Positions 31,545 to 42,357 of a stretch of 64,000 bases of DNA are shown here, in pieces. This DNA comes from Leucocoprinus leucothites. Taxonomy: Eukaryota; Basidiomycota; Agaricomycetes; Agaricales; Agaricaceae. Below the pieces are notes generated by a model. The model did no database searches, was not told where the DNA came from, and saw only the letters and a program-made list of their open reading frames with translations. Numbering within the stretch: the stretch's first letter is position 1; the number at the start of each line of letters is the position of its first letter. The stretch spans positions 407,283 to 471,282 of the forward strand of contig JAACJO010000028.1 of NCBI GenBank assembly GCA_013368445.1. The letters run 5' to 3'. The translations under genes were made by a program, and so were the position numbers.

Positions 31545-33868
31545 ATGGCAGAATCAATCTGCAAGTGTGACAATTGTCTTAAGGACAATCTGCCATTTAA
31601 AACCGTACCAGGTGTCTCTATAGGCACCCATAAACATAGTCCACAACAGACCCAGCAGAGTTTGCATGACAGGTCGAAGTTTTTGCAAGAAAGGAATTCC
31701 CAGAAGAATCCTATAGTACTTACTACAGTGAAACCCAAAGAACAAGATTCTGCAGAAGTAAAGGATCAGGTAGATTCTATTACATCAAGGAACACAAAGG
31801 GAAAGTTGCCTACATCGCAATCAAGAAAGAACAAGAAGGAATCCTTGAAGCCAAATTTGTTGTGCTTGGTCACAAGCAACTTCAAAGAACTGTCAAAGAA
31901 CAACTTGCAAAAGGAGCAGGATTTGAAGAGCTTCGAGACATTACCCCAGAACAGTACAACAAAGAAGCTAGGGAATGACAAACTCCATTCCCTGAAACCC
32001 CTGCAGAATCTAGCAGAACTGTCAAACCAGAACCAGTCCTTGACATTGTCTCAAGAACTGAAGACACCACACAAGACAATAATTCAGAGCCCAGAGGTAA
32101 CACTCCAAGCTCAGATGAATTTGAATCTGATGAATCTGATGAAGAAGAAGATGAAGAAGAAACAGATAGTGGAGAAAGAAGACAACAGGAATCTAAAGCA
32201 AATCAAACTGAAGAGGAAGCAGAAGAACTTGCAAGGGCAATTGATAATCTCAAACTCAAATCCCCAGAGAAGCCCAGAGTTGATAGACCCCCTTCTTACA
32301 CCTTGAGCCCAGCCCTTGGACATAGCCCAAGGTTTCTCAGTCCCATTATGAACCCTATCCCCTTTAGCTTTACCAATTCCCCCACTGGTATTGCCAATAC
32401 CAGTACCTTACCAGCAACCAATCCCAACATTGCTACAGCCAGTACCACCACCACCATACCCACTAACACCCAAACAAAAGGGAAAGCAAAGGCAAATATC
32501 ACCAATACAGAAGGATCTTCGAATTGGAGAAGCCCAACACCGCCACCACTAAGACCACAAGGAAGACCACCAAGTCCCAGAGGTAATCTGCCTGGAGGCC
32601 CAGGAGGACCAGGAGGACCAGGAGGAGGAGGAGGACCACCAAATCCTAATCCAAACCCCCCACCAAATCCAATGGCACAACCACAACCAGGATTCCAACT
32701 TAAGTACCCAAAACCCAACAGGTTTGATGGCAACCCCAGCTACTTCAGACCATGGATGGCCAAAGTTGAACTCTACTTTGACTCATATGGTGTTACAAAT
32801 AACACCTCAAGAATCAACTACACCCTTGGATTACTCAATGGAGCTGCCAAGCTATGGCAACAGGATTACAGACTTAGTCAAGCAGATGCAGCTGGACAAG
32901 CAGGATACATCCCACACACCTTTGATCAGTTCAAGAATGCGCTCAAACAGTCATTTGCTCCAACACAACAGAGATTTGAGGCTGAAAGAGAGCTATGATA
33001 TTATAGACAGCAAGGGAAATACATCAAAGAATATATTGCCAATTTTTCTGTTCTTGCCTCACATGCAGGACTCATTGACAGCACTTCTCTCTGATCCTAC
33101 TTTGCCAAAGGACTTGACAATGATGTCAGATTCAAAGCAATTTGAGCTGACCCCCAAACCCTCAACCAGTGGAAAACTGCTGCAAGACAGGCATACAAAG
33201 TTGTCCAAGAACAAAGGAGATATCGCATTGGAAATGCTAATCAAGGATCTTCAAACCAATCAAGAAAGACCAAAAAGAATAGTCAATCACATGGATTCCA
33301 ACCACAATTTAATGACATCTATAATCAACCCATACCTAGACCGAGATGATCCGAGTGGGACATGGATATTGACAGAATATCAAGAAGCATACACTGACTA
33401 TCAATCAATGATGATCGGGAAGCAGATGGTGGAGGTATATATGAACTTGGTGCAGAGGATGATGATAATCCTGAAGAAGAGGAGAGTGAAGGAGAAGGCA
33501 TCAATGAAACATACCATGAAGGACCAAGCAGTCCAGACAGGGATGTCTACGGGTCACTCTACCACCACATCATCAATAATGTTCTCACCAATGAACAAAG
33601 AACTGCACTTAAGAGAGGAGAATGCTTCTTCTGCCACAAGAGAGAACATTTCTATAGATCTTGTCCAACAAGGAAGGTTTGGTTTAAATCAGTTGGAAAG
33701 ACAAACATGGGACCGAAGCAGACACAGAAGTCCAAGCCCAAACCAAAGCAAGGGAATTGTAGACCTTTCAAGCCTAAAAGGAAAGATCCCAACACCATGG
33801 TCTATGAAATAGATCAAGAAAGTGATGACAATGATCCATTTAAAGAATACTCAAATGAAAATTTTTGA
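31545..33868 (+). pseudogene. Element F: leader frame and gag
   Basis: Leader frame MAESICKCDNCLKDNLPF at 31545. Gag frame from about 31638: D-P-A-E-F-A then a TGA, EFPEESYSTYY, FYYIKEHKGKVAYIAIKKE, ending in a stop near 31978 that is not shared by E. Linker (PSYTLSPALGHSP) and Gly/Pro-rich run at 32590-32680, capsid-like domain from about 32690 (FQLKYPKPNRFDGNPSYFRP, AAKLWQQDYRLSQADAAG), knuckle CFFCHKREHFYRSC at 33624-33665 (the usual Gly before His is Glu), basic tail, stop TGA 33866-33868. Gag packages the RNA. Confidence 0.8.
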
Positions 33869-33905
33869 GTACTCATGAAGATCAGATAGACATCATCAAT
33901 CTTCA
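33857..33905 (+). promoter_or_regulatory. Element F: candidate -1 frameshift signal
   Basis: Heptamer A-AAT-TTT (33859-33865, gag phasing) lies right before gag TGA 33866-33868; pol continues in the -1 frame as L-S-T-H-E-D-Q. Downstream stem TGAAGATC (33876-33883) pairs with AATCTTCA (33898-33905), one pair weakened against E and A by a G to A change. Confidence 0.6.
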
Positions 33906-36255
33906 ATCAAACAAAGGATTAACAGTACATGTACCAATATTGCTCCATACAACAAGAGCAAAACACAACCTGCAAGCACTACTAGATTTGGGAGCTAGTG
34001 GAGAATTCATCAACCCACAATTAGTCAATACTTACAACTTGCCAAAATACAAAATGAAGAAGGCAATCAAAATCCATAATGCTGATGGAACACAAAATCT
34101 ATCCAGAAGTTGTACTCACTATACAAAATTAAAAATAGAAGTGAACAACAAGATTATGATGATCTCTCCAAGAATAGTCAAACTTGGATCAAACCAACTA
34201 TTCTTAGGAATCACATGGTTAAAGAGATTCAACCCTGATGTTGATTGGCAGAAACTGTCATTACATTGGCAAGATGAAAACTCAAACATGATCAAACTAA
34301 CCAAAGCAAAAACTGACTCCATCAATCAGTTATATTATGAAATCAATGTGAAGTCTAACACATCACAACAACTTCACAACTCAGCCACTAAACCAAAACA
34401 GGAATCAGACCCTATGAAAGCCATACCAAAGAAATTTCATCAGTTTCTCAAAGTCTTTAATAAAGATGAATCTGAGAAATTACCACCCAGACGTCCTTGG
34501 GATCACAAAATTGAGACTATACCCGAATTTGAACCCAAACACATGCCAGTTTATCACCTGACATCTCAGGAGAGAACTGAACTTGACAAGTTTATTTCCG
34601 AAAACCTATGAAAGGGATATATTTGGAAATCCAAATCACCTATGGCCTCTTCTTTCTTCTTTGTAGGAAAGAAAGGAGGAGACTTACACCCATGTCAAGA
34701 TTATCGATTCCTTAACAAGAATACAATAAAGAATGCTCACCCAATACTGAGCATATCATGAATCATGGATAAACTCAAAGGATCTAATTGGTTTACCAAG
34801 TTAGATGTCCGACTTGGATATAATAATGTCCAAATCCATGAAGGACATGAATGGAAAGCAGCATTCCACACCCCTAATGGGTTATACAAACCTACAGTCA
34901 TGTTCTTCGGAATGACAAATTCACCCACTACTTTCCAATCCATGATGGATCACATATTCAAAGACCTTACTGAGAAAGGCGGAGTTATTATCTACATGGA
35001 TGACATCCTTATCCATGTGAAAACAAAAGAACAACTCAAAAGACTTACTAAACAAGTCTTGAAGATTCTACAACAGAACAAGTTGTATTTAAAGACTGAG
35101 AAATGCGAATTTGAGAAGCAACATCTAGAGTATCTTGGAATTATCATAACTCCTGACTCTATCGAGATGGACCCAATCAAACTAAAGGGAATACAGGATT
35201 GGCCTGTACCCAAGTCTGTCAGAAATATCAGACAGTTTATTGGTTTCTGCAACTTCTATTGCAAATTCATTCACAACTTCTCAGCTATCACACAACCACT
35301 TAATGCATTACTTCAAAAAACCACGAAATTCAAATAGAACCCAGAAGCACAGAAAAGCTTTGAGAAGCTAAAGGAACAATTCCTGAAGCAACCTATACTA
35401 CAAATAGTTGACAAATCAAAGCCATTCAAAATTGAATGTGATGCATCAGCATTTGCTACTGGTGCAGTATTACTCCAAAGAGATTCAAATGGAGATAAGC
35501 ACCCTGTGGCTTACTACTCACAAACCCTCAACCCTGCTGAACGAAACTATCATGTGTCTGACCAAGAATTCCGAGCTATTATTAGAGCACTAAAGGAATG
35601 GTGACACTACCTCGAAGGATCAGCACACCCTATCATCATATGGTCTGATCATGAGAACCTTACCAGATGGCGAGAACCACAACAATTAAACCAATGCCAA
35701 GCAAGATGGATGCTATATATGATACACTTCTATTACTCCATAAAGCACTTGGCTGGAAATAAAAATACTCTTGCCAATGCACTCAGCAGATGACCTGATT
35801 TAGTACCAGAAGGAAAGGATAATGAAGATCTAGTTGCAATTCCATCAGAAAAATTCATTAAATTCCTTTCTGAGGAAATCACACAACAAATTAAAAATAA
35901 CCAAACAAAGATCACCCCTTCTGAAAGATTTACTGAAGACAATGGCACCTATAAATATCAGGGAAGACATGTGATACCTGAAGATGCCAAACTCAAAAGA
36001 AGTCTTCTACAATATGTACATGATCATGAGACATCAGGACACCCAGGAACAGCTGAAACGTTCCATAAACTATCTAAATTAGTTTACTGGCCTGGAATGA
36101 ACACATATGTTCAGAACTACGTCAAAGGATGCCCTATTTGTCAACAATACAAAATAAACCATCATCCAGTTAATCCACCAATGCAACCAATCAAAGGACC
36201 TTCTACAAGGCCCTTTTCCCAAATATCCATGGATATGATTGTATATTGTCCATAG
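33865..36255 (+). pseudogene. Element F: protease, reverse transcriptase, RNase H, integrase zinc domain
   Basis: Protease motif reads LLDLGASGEFI (D-S-G with Ser to Leu, TCG to TTG) near 33980, and QLFLGITWL near 34200. RT entry VYHLTSQERTELDKFI, a TGA near 34609, then [29 protein letters not shown], and YMDDILI at 34996-35016 (intact). RNase H: FEIECDA-type start (here FKIECDA) near 35430, and LSR before a TGA at 35790. Integrase finger HDHETSGHPGTAETFHKL and CPICQQYK at 36020-36155. A 27-nt deletion near 36231 removes the segment that element A keeps as a PPDDGYDC-type stretch. These enzymes copy RNA into DNA and start integration. Confidence 0.85.
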
Positions 36256-37241
36256 TAGACCATGGACTTACAAAAGGGATAATTCTAACTCTAACAAAGA
36301 AGACAGTAAATGCCAATGGCATTGCTGAAATTCTTATTGATAAAGTATTTTCAAAATATGGAACACCCAACAAAATTATCTCAGATCAGGATCCATGATT
36401 TGCTGCTAAATCAATGCAAAAACTATATGAAAAACTCAATATTACACCAGCCCTGTCTACAGCATATCATCCACAGACAGATGGTACTACCGAAAGATAT
36501 AATCAGGAAATCGAGTTTTACTTAGCAGTTTACACGTCACAAAATCCAACCATATGGAAACGAGCACTTCCAATGATTGAATTCGTACACAATACAAAAC
36601 CCCATTCTGGAAGAAAACACTCACCATACGAGTTAATCCTAGGATACAACCCACAAGCGTTTATCTCAGACAAAGAAACAGATACACCTTCTATCAATGA
36701 GAAGTCTTTATTTCTAGAACAAGTTCGAGAAGCAGCATTAGAGGCACATGAACGAACACGTCTAATGATGGCTCAATGAAAGAACCAACCTTGGACACCA
36801 TTCAAAGTAGGAGACCGAATTTGGTTAGATAACCGAAATCTCCCCTTGCCCTATGCTTCTAAGAAGCTCAATCAAAGAAGAGAAGGCCCCTTTACCATTA
36901 TTAGAAAAACCTCTCCAGTCAACTACGAACTCAAACTACCACCAAAGTGGAAGATTCACAACAAGTTCCACACCTTACTTCTCATGCCAGTTACTGAAAA
37001 TGACATATATGGGAAACATAACCCTAAACCACCACCTATTCTTGTATCTGGAGAAGAACAATACGAAGTTGAAGCAGTCCTAAATCATAGAACTCGCAGA
37101 CTACGTTCCGGAACAAAAATAGAATACCTCATACGTTGGAAAGGATACAGACCAACTGAAGACTCATGGGAACCAGAGAAAAATCTTGAAAATTCAAACG
37201 AAATTATTCAAGAGTATAAAGACCAACACAACATCTCTTAA
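36256..37241 (+). pseudogene. Element F: integrase core and chromodomain
   Basis: The core reads ILSIVDHGLTKGIILTLTKK, then a KIISDQDP box (second Asp region) followed by TGA at 36398-36400, ALSTAYHPQTDGTTERYNQE (catalytic Glu) and FVHNTKPHSGRKHSPYELIL. A stop interrupts at 36777. C-terminal GPFTIIRKTSPVNYELKLP is the integrase tail; the chromodomain YEVEAVLNHRTRRLRSG, YLIRWKGYRPTEDSWEPEKN ends about 37235, with aromatic cage residues Y, W and W in place. A chromodomain guides integration to modified chromatin in chromoviruses. TAA at 37239-37241. Confidence 0.9.
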
Positions 37242-37256
37242 CATTCCCCAGCTTCA

Positions 37257-38602
37257 ATGACTACTCCAGAAGTCAGTGAACAACCACCAGTCCCAGTTTT
37301 TGGAACTATTCTCTGCGAATCGCCCTCACCTCTTACTCCTCCTGTTACACCAACCAACACCATTGACGATGTGAACAAGGTCGAAGAAAGTCCTGATCTT
37401 GCCCCATTGCAAGAACAAGGCACCCCTTCCCCTGCCAGAAATAGTGCAGGCGGAAACACTAAGAGTGAAAACTCTTCACCCTATTCAGAGAATGCCACCC
37501 TATGACGCGCATTTCTTCGAAAACAGACAGCCGTTGACTTTTTGTCCACCTACGGCAGCAATACTAGACTCACTTCATATGTCTACAACATCGGGAATTG
37601 CCTTGATGCTCTCGCTTCTGCAAGAAGTGAGTACAAGCGTCTCCAGGAAGAAATGGACTTCTACATTGGTGACCTGGCACGCCATATCCCTCGGGGTCCC
37701 TATACTCCGAACATCGTCGGACGCATCCAACACACCGACCCAGACGGAAATTACTTTGCTATGCTCGACCGTCAACAAGCTCCAAACGGACATTCATCGC
37801 ATCCTGAGCGCCCCTCAGCTAATGACAAAGGAGAAACTACCTCTCCTAGCGTCAAACCTCAACAACGTGATGATGTGGCTACACACCATGCCATATTACC
37901 GAGTACACCCCCTCCAATGCCTACTAACGAGCCTCCTCGAAATACCAATCGAGATGCGACTCAGTCTGGACGTACTAATTGAACCTGTGACATATGTCAC
38001 GGAATGGGTCATATCAAGACGCTTTGCCCGGGATATCATTGCACCTGGTGTGACACTTTCGCCCCCGGCCATTTCGCCAAATATTGTACCCGAAATCCTT
38101 ATAAAGGAATTGCTTGACGGGACCTACCCCCAGTCACCCTGGCAGCACTTTCAATTACCAAAGGAGTCAATGCCGCCAAGGCTCTTGCTCTGCAGTCCAT
38201 CTCCGGACCTAACAGAGTACAGCCCGAACAGCCCGGTGTATCAACCAACAATCACCGCGCCCCCATCACTGATGCCGTCGGACTTCAATCCGAACAACAT
38301 AATCCAACATCCACAGCCGTTAACACCACCACTCTCGGCCCCACCTACAACCCTCCTTTTACGCCGCGACGAGGTCGTAAACCCGCACCACGAGGACGAC
38401 AGTATGGTTGTCTCAAGACCTCAGTCCGTTCCTCCCATCCAAACCATCGAGGACGAAGCCCGAATGGACGCCCCCATCATGGCGGGACTACTCGCATCCA
38501 TGAGGGAGCCCCCTTACACCACCATACGAAGATGGCAATTACGAATCTTATTACAATGATGAAGCCAACTTCAACATAGATGGTGAAGGTAATTTACCTT
38601 AG
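37257..38602 (+). pseudogene. Element F: third ORF, zinc-knuckle and RG-rich protein of unknown function
   Basis: ATG at 37257, in the same frame as pol and only five codons after its TAA. The frame runs to TAG 38600-38602 but is broken by TGA at 37503, 37980 and 38115 and by a 4-nt deletion near 38510 (present intact in the tail copy at 39327). Undamaged length is about 449 codons. Layout: Pro/Ser-rich start; helical segment with CLDALASARSEYKRLQEEMD; two knuckles (CX2CX4HX4C and CX2CX6HX4C) at about 37985-38090; conserved ITKGVNAAKALALQSISG; Arg/Gly-rich region (TPRRGRKPAPRGRQ, NHRGRSPNGRPHHGG) at 38355-38480; acidic end (YYDDEANFNID in the tail copy). No match to env or known gypsy domains. 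Probably nucleic-acid binding. Confidence 0.75.
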
Positions 38603-38652
38603 TGACTTAGATAGTTACTAAGATGTGGACATCTTAGCTAGGAAAGGGATAA

Positions 38653-39301
38653 TGTTATGTATATTGATTATATCTAGCATTTGTTCTCTTTACAACACGA
38701 AGTCGATATTAGCTCTACTTAAGTAATATCACAATTATGTTTTCATCTAGTTTGTTATTGTTTTCTTTAGTCTGTTTTGACTCATTTACTTTGTCTCGTT
38801 ATGACTTGTTTAGTTTTGTTTACATTTGATGACATGTGATTGTTAAATATAGCACAGCTATATTTGGACTTACCTTGTGATCAATCAGATGATCAAAGAA
38901 CTTCTTTAGAAGAACTTCTAAAGCTTCTTTGACAGATCGCGTCTTATATAGTTTAATTAGCGTTAAGGAAGCTGTACGCTTCTCTTCTTTCATTAGAAGC
39001 CCTTAGCCCTAGTTAATATTAGATACAGACTTGTATCGTATATAAGTCGTCGACATCTACCAAGGAGAAACATTGTTTCTACTTGGTTAGGTGGAGACTC
39101 AATACGAGCCTTTATCTACACAAAGTCGAATTGAACTTAAGCCCTAAGATCTCAATTACCAAGTCTCTAACTCTATAATCACCGTATTATAACTCTGACT
39201 TTGTAAATGACTTTGTCGCTTACTGAGAAGGAGTCCCCTTTGATAAGATCCACTCGATACTTATCGCGCCAGCTTAGGACCGGGCCGGCATCACTATAAC
39301 A
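38653..39301 (+). repeat. 3' LTR of element F, best preserved copy
   Basis: 649 bp, TGTTATGTATATTGATTATA..GGCATCACTATAACA. Retains CpG (GATCGCGTC, AAGTCGTCGACATC). TATA box TATATAAG at 39039-39046; expected RNA start at the word ATTGTTTCTACTT, 39072-39084, 33 nt later. This predicts U3 38653-39071 and R-U5 39072-39301. Confidence 0.9.
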
Positions 39302-39302
39302 A

Positions 39303-40101
39303 GGACTACTCGCATCCATGAGGGAGAACGCCCCCTTACACCACCATACAAAGATGGCAATTACAAATCTTATTATGATGATGAAGCCAACTTCAACATA
39401 GATAGTGAAGGTAATTTACTTTAGTGACTTCGATAGTTACTAAGATGTGGACATCTTAGCTAGGAAAGAGATAATGTTATATATATTGATTATATCTAGC
39501 ATTTGTTCCATCTACAATACAAAGTCGATATTAGCTTTACTTAAGTAATATTGCAATTATGTTTTCCTTTCTATTTGTTATTGTTTTCTTTAGTTTGTTT
39601 TGACTCATTATGACTTGTTTTGTTTTGTTTATGTTTTGATGACATGTGATTATTAAATATAGCTGCACTATATTTGGACTTACCTTGTGATCAATCAGAT
39701 GATCAAAGAAGAACTTCTGAAGCTTCTTTGACAGATCACATCTTATATAGTTTAATTAGCGTTAAGGAAGCTGTATGCTTCTCTTCTTTCATTAGGAGCC
39801 CTTAGCCCTAGTTAATAATAGATACAGACTTGTATCATATATAAGTCATTGATATCTACCAAGGAGAAACATCATTTCTACTTGGTTAGGTGGAGACTCA
39901 ATATGAGCCTTTATCTAAACAAAGTCGAATTGAACTTAAGCTCTAAGATCTCAATTACTAAAGTCTTAACTCTATAATCGCTGTATTATAAACTCTGACT
40001 TTGTAAATGACTTTGTCGCTTACTGAGAAGGAGTCCCCTTTGATAAGATCTACTTGATACTTATTGTGCCAGCTTAGGACTAGGCTGGCGTCACTATAAC
40101 A
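39303..40101 (+). mobile_element. Tail of another A-family copy (ORF3 end, polypurine tract, LTR)
   Basis: 39303-39474 repeats 38485-38652 (ORF3 end and polypurine tract), followed by an LTR at 39475-40101 (627 bp, ends TGTTATA..ACTATAACA). Its ORF3 end keeps the frame that F has lost by a 4-nt deletion. The arrangement LTR, internal end, LTR looks like a collapsed tandem or the far end of element E. Confidence 0.85.
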
Positions 40102-40311
40102 ATTTAAGCATAAAAACCCATAACTCTCCCATACCCCTTAGCCCATAGGTTTTGGGAGGATAAATCCCATAGTGCCAGTACCATATATAGTAAGGGACCA
40201 TATTTGGAGCACAATATTTGAGCACTTAGCCTTTGGACCATTCAGAAAGTTGAGTTGAGGTGAAGGAATTGAACCAGTTTTGAGAGTAGAGACCTAGTCT
40301 ACACCTCTGCT
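40102..40311. other. Leader-like repeat DNA, no gene
   Basis: AT-rich stretch between the LTR at 40101 and the first ATG of the next relic ORF. No motif recognised. Confidence 0.35.
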
Positions 40312-41758
40312 ATGTCTTGTCCTTCTCTTATCGAGGCTCTTGAAAAGGGTTTCACTAAACTTGAACACCAAATTGGTCCTCACAAAATACTTCTCAAAAA
40401 GAAGCTGTAAGTTGGTAGATCCTTCAACACAGGTGGAGAAAGAGGGGGTCATCTTGATGAATGAAGGGGCAGAAAAGAAATCTACACAGCCATCATGGAA
40501 TCACACAAGCAACAAGAGATGATTGAGCTTAATGGTGGTGATGACAGAGCTGATAAAAATACAAAGAGCCCAAACCCACCACTAATTCATTGAAAGGATC
40601 TTCTAGAGGCCTTATCTTTGCTAAAGAGGTACTTTGCCACTACTAGTAGTAGTCAACCTTTTGCTTGCAAGATGGAGCAGCTTTTGGTGTCCTTTAACTA
40701 CCTACTCCACTTAGAAAGACTACTACTTTAAAGGTTACTCATATTGACAATTACTTCCTGGCAAGGAGTTGAACAAGCCACCCAACAACCTCTTTTGGCC
40801 TTTATGATAGTCAGAATATTTTATATGATTTTTAATTATTTTTAAATAGAATTTATTGATCTTTCTCATAACCCATACTCCATGAAAACCCATAGGCTGG
40901 AGCTTCCATGAACTGCTATGGGTTAAGACAGAGTCAACTGTAGCTATTGAGGACTGCATCAACTCAATCAATGAGATAGCTACTGAAGCAGTAGCTCTTC
41001 TCATTGGCATTGAACCCCAACTCATCCAACTCCTCTCCCTCAAGGATGTTGATAAGAATGCTACATGGACCACCAATCACCTACAAGGCTTATGCTCCCA
41101 CAACAATGCCAAGTACATGCATGAACTCCAGTTTAAGCTAGTCCAACAATTAGGAAAATAGTGCTACCTTGGTATCACAGACATCCACAACCATATCAAC
41201 AAAATTCAAGCCTCGTACTCTCATACCAACAGAATGAGAGAACCAATACTCACTGCAAGATGCTCCCCACCATCCTCAATGGTCAACAAACATAAACACC
41301 CTCACTCCCCTATGCCATCTGCCTCCTTGAACTCTCACTCCCAACTATCATACAAATCAACTGACAAACCCATGCTCATGCACCCACCAGCCAACAACAT
41401 AGCTGAGCCCCCAGTTGAACCCACATCAGAACCCACCTTATCCCAAGTGGCAGAACACCTAATCAAGTATCTATGCACCTACCAACACAATGGAGGTGCT
41501 ACCTGGTTCCAACCAGCAGAATTCAATATCATGAAAGATGATGGTGAATCCAACACTGCCTATTGGGACAATGTTATGAACACCTTCATAGCCAACCATG
41601 GCAACCTCAAGATCTCACATAGTGGTTATTCTGTTGAAGGCTTCCAAGGTGGTCCACCAAATGCCCCTTTCTTCATAGTCACTCTACCCAACAATGGAGG
41701 ATTCATCATTGGCCCCACCAAGAAAACAACAGCCCATGCTGCCATTGAAGGTTTCTAA
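40312..41758 (+). pseudogene. Unclassified repeat ORF (possibly gag-like), decayed
   Basis: Starts SCPSLIEALEKGFTKLEHQI at 40312 and passes through several stops and frame changes: KDLLEAL..LLKRYFATTSS near 40600; EDCINSINEIATEAVALLIG near 40950; then an open frame 41234-41758 with PPVEPTSEPTLSQVAEHLIK, TWFQPAEFNIMKDDGE and FIVTLPNNGGFIIGPTKKTT. No known domain recognised. A purine tract and an LTR-like repeat follow at 41845-42103, so it is probably the only ORF of a non-autonomous LTR element, or the end of a larger one cut by the A-family cluster at 40101. Confidence 0.5.
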
Positions 41759-41856
41759 AAAGGACTTACAGTTTACTCTCCTATACTCCCATATGTCATA
41801 TCTTACATGGACACCTACATTAGTTCATGAGGACTTGAACCATAGAAAAGGGGTAA

Positions 41857-42103
41857 TGTTATGACTTTACTCAGTTCCAGTACTTCCCATGTCAGTTTCT
41901 ATTTTTGTAGTCACTCCCATGTCATAGTCTATGTCATAGTTACCTGAGTCCTCTGACTCATACTTACCTGGGTCTGCTTCCTTTTGTATATATTGACTCC
42001 TAGGTAGAGTGTATTCCTTACACTTTACCAATTGTATCTTTCCCTTTCTAATTCTCAAGCCTTTGCCAGAGTTGCAACCTGAGTTCTGACAAAGGTTGTA
42101 ACA
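41857..42103 (+). repeat. LTR-like repeat, 247 bp
   Basis: TGTTATGACTTTACTCAG..CAAAGGTTGTAACA, preceded by the purine tract AGAAAAGGGGTAA. TG..CA ends with short inverted TGTTA/TAACA. No second copy in the window and no target duplication could be checked. Confidence 0.5.
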
Positions 42104-42357
42104 CCATCACCCCACCCCTTCACAAAATGATTCAGTCCTGTGAGAACACCAAGGATTGTTCCACATTGAGAGTAGACCACAGGGTGCCCAGCAGCACCAT
42201 TTTACTCTCTGGGTGGTTTCCAAATGTCAGTCAGAGCCCTATTGGGCCATAGCCAATCTTACTACCTGTGCATCAAGGTGGGTTTCCCAAAACAGTATGA
42301 CGAGCACTTGATGTGCCTACCAGTCACACCTACCTCATCAAGCTCCTACAACCACTA
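42104..42357. other. Repeat-flanking DNA, no assignable gene
   Basis: A plus-strand frame (CIKVGFPKQYDEHLMCL, then PTSSSSYNHYS) runs into the MITE at 42358 and could continue at 43065 (LDRKPSSILVA). Nothing recognised. Confidence 0.3.

Larger units (their letters stand above)
30412..39301 (+). mobile_element. Element F: near full-length self-priming chromovirus (Tf1/sushi-like) with extra ORF
   Basis: LTRs at 30412-31077 and 38653-39301, primer site 31080-31092, gag about 31640-33868, pol 33865-37241 (protease, RT, RNase H, integrase, chromodomain), ORF3 37257-38602, polypurine tract TAGGAAAGGGATAA at 38638-38652. The 5' three quarters are almost free of CpG, while about 36500-39300 keeps many CpG. 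Frames are broken by TGA and TAG stops and a roughly 27-nt deletion near 36231. Flanks (TTGCA left; AGGAC right) do not form a target duplication, and the right LTR runs into a further copy of the element's own end. Confidence 0.9.

Noticed and set aside
31545..32306. A 253-codon frame starting MAESIC as the true gag protein of F
   Set aside because: Only its first 30 or so codons lie before gag. The overlapping frame encodes the recognisable gag domain and continues into the capsid part. The leader start itself is kept as a finding.
37399..38559. A 386-codon uninterrupted plus-strand frame overlapping ORF3 of element F
   Set aside because: Longer than the broken ORF3 frame but low in recognisable structure. 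The zinc knuckles, the RG region and the agreement with element A all lie in the other frame, so this is a shadow that stayed open in a CpG-rich stretch.
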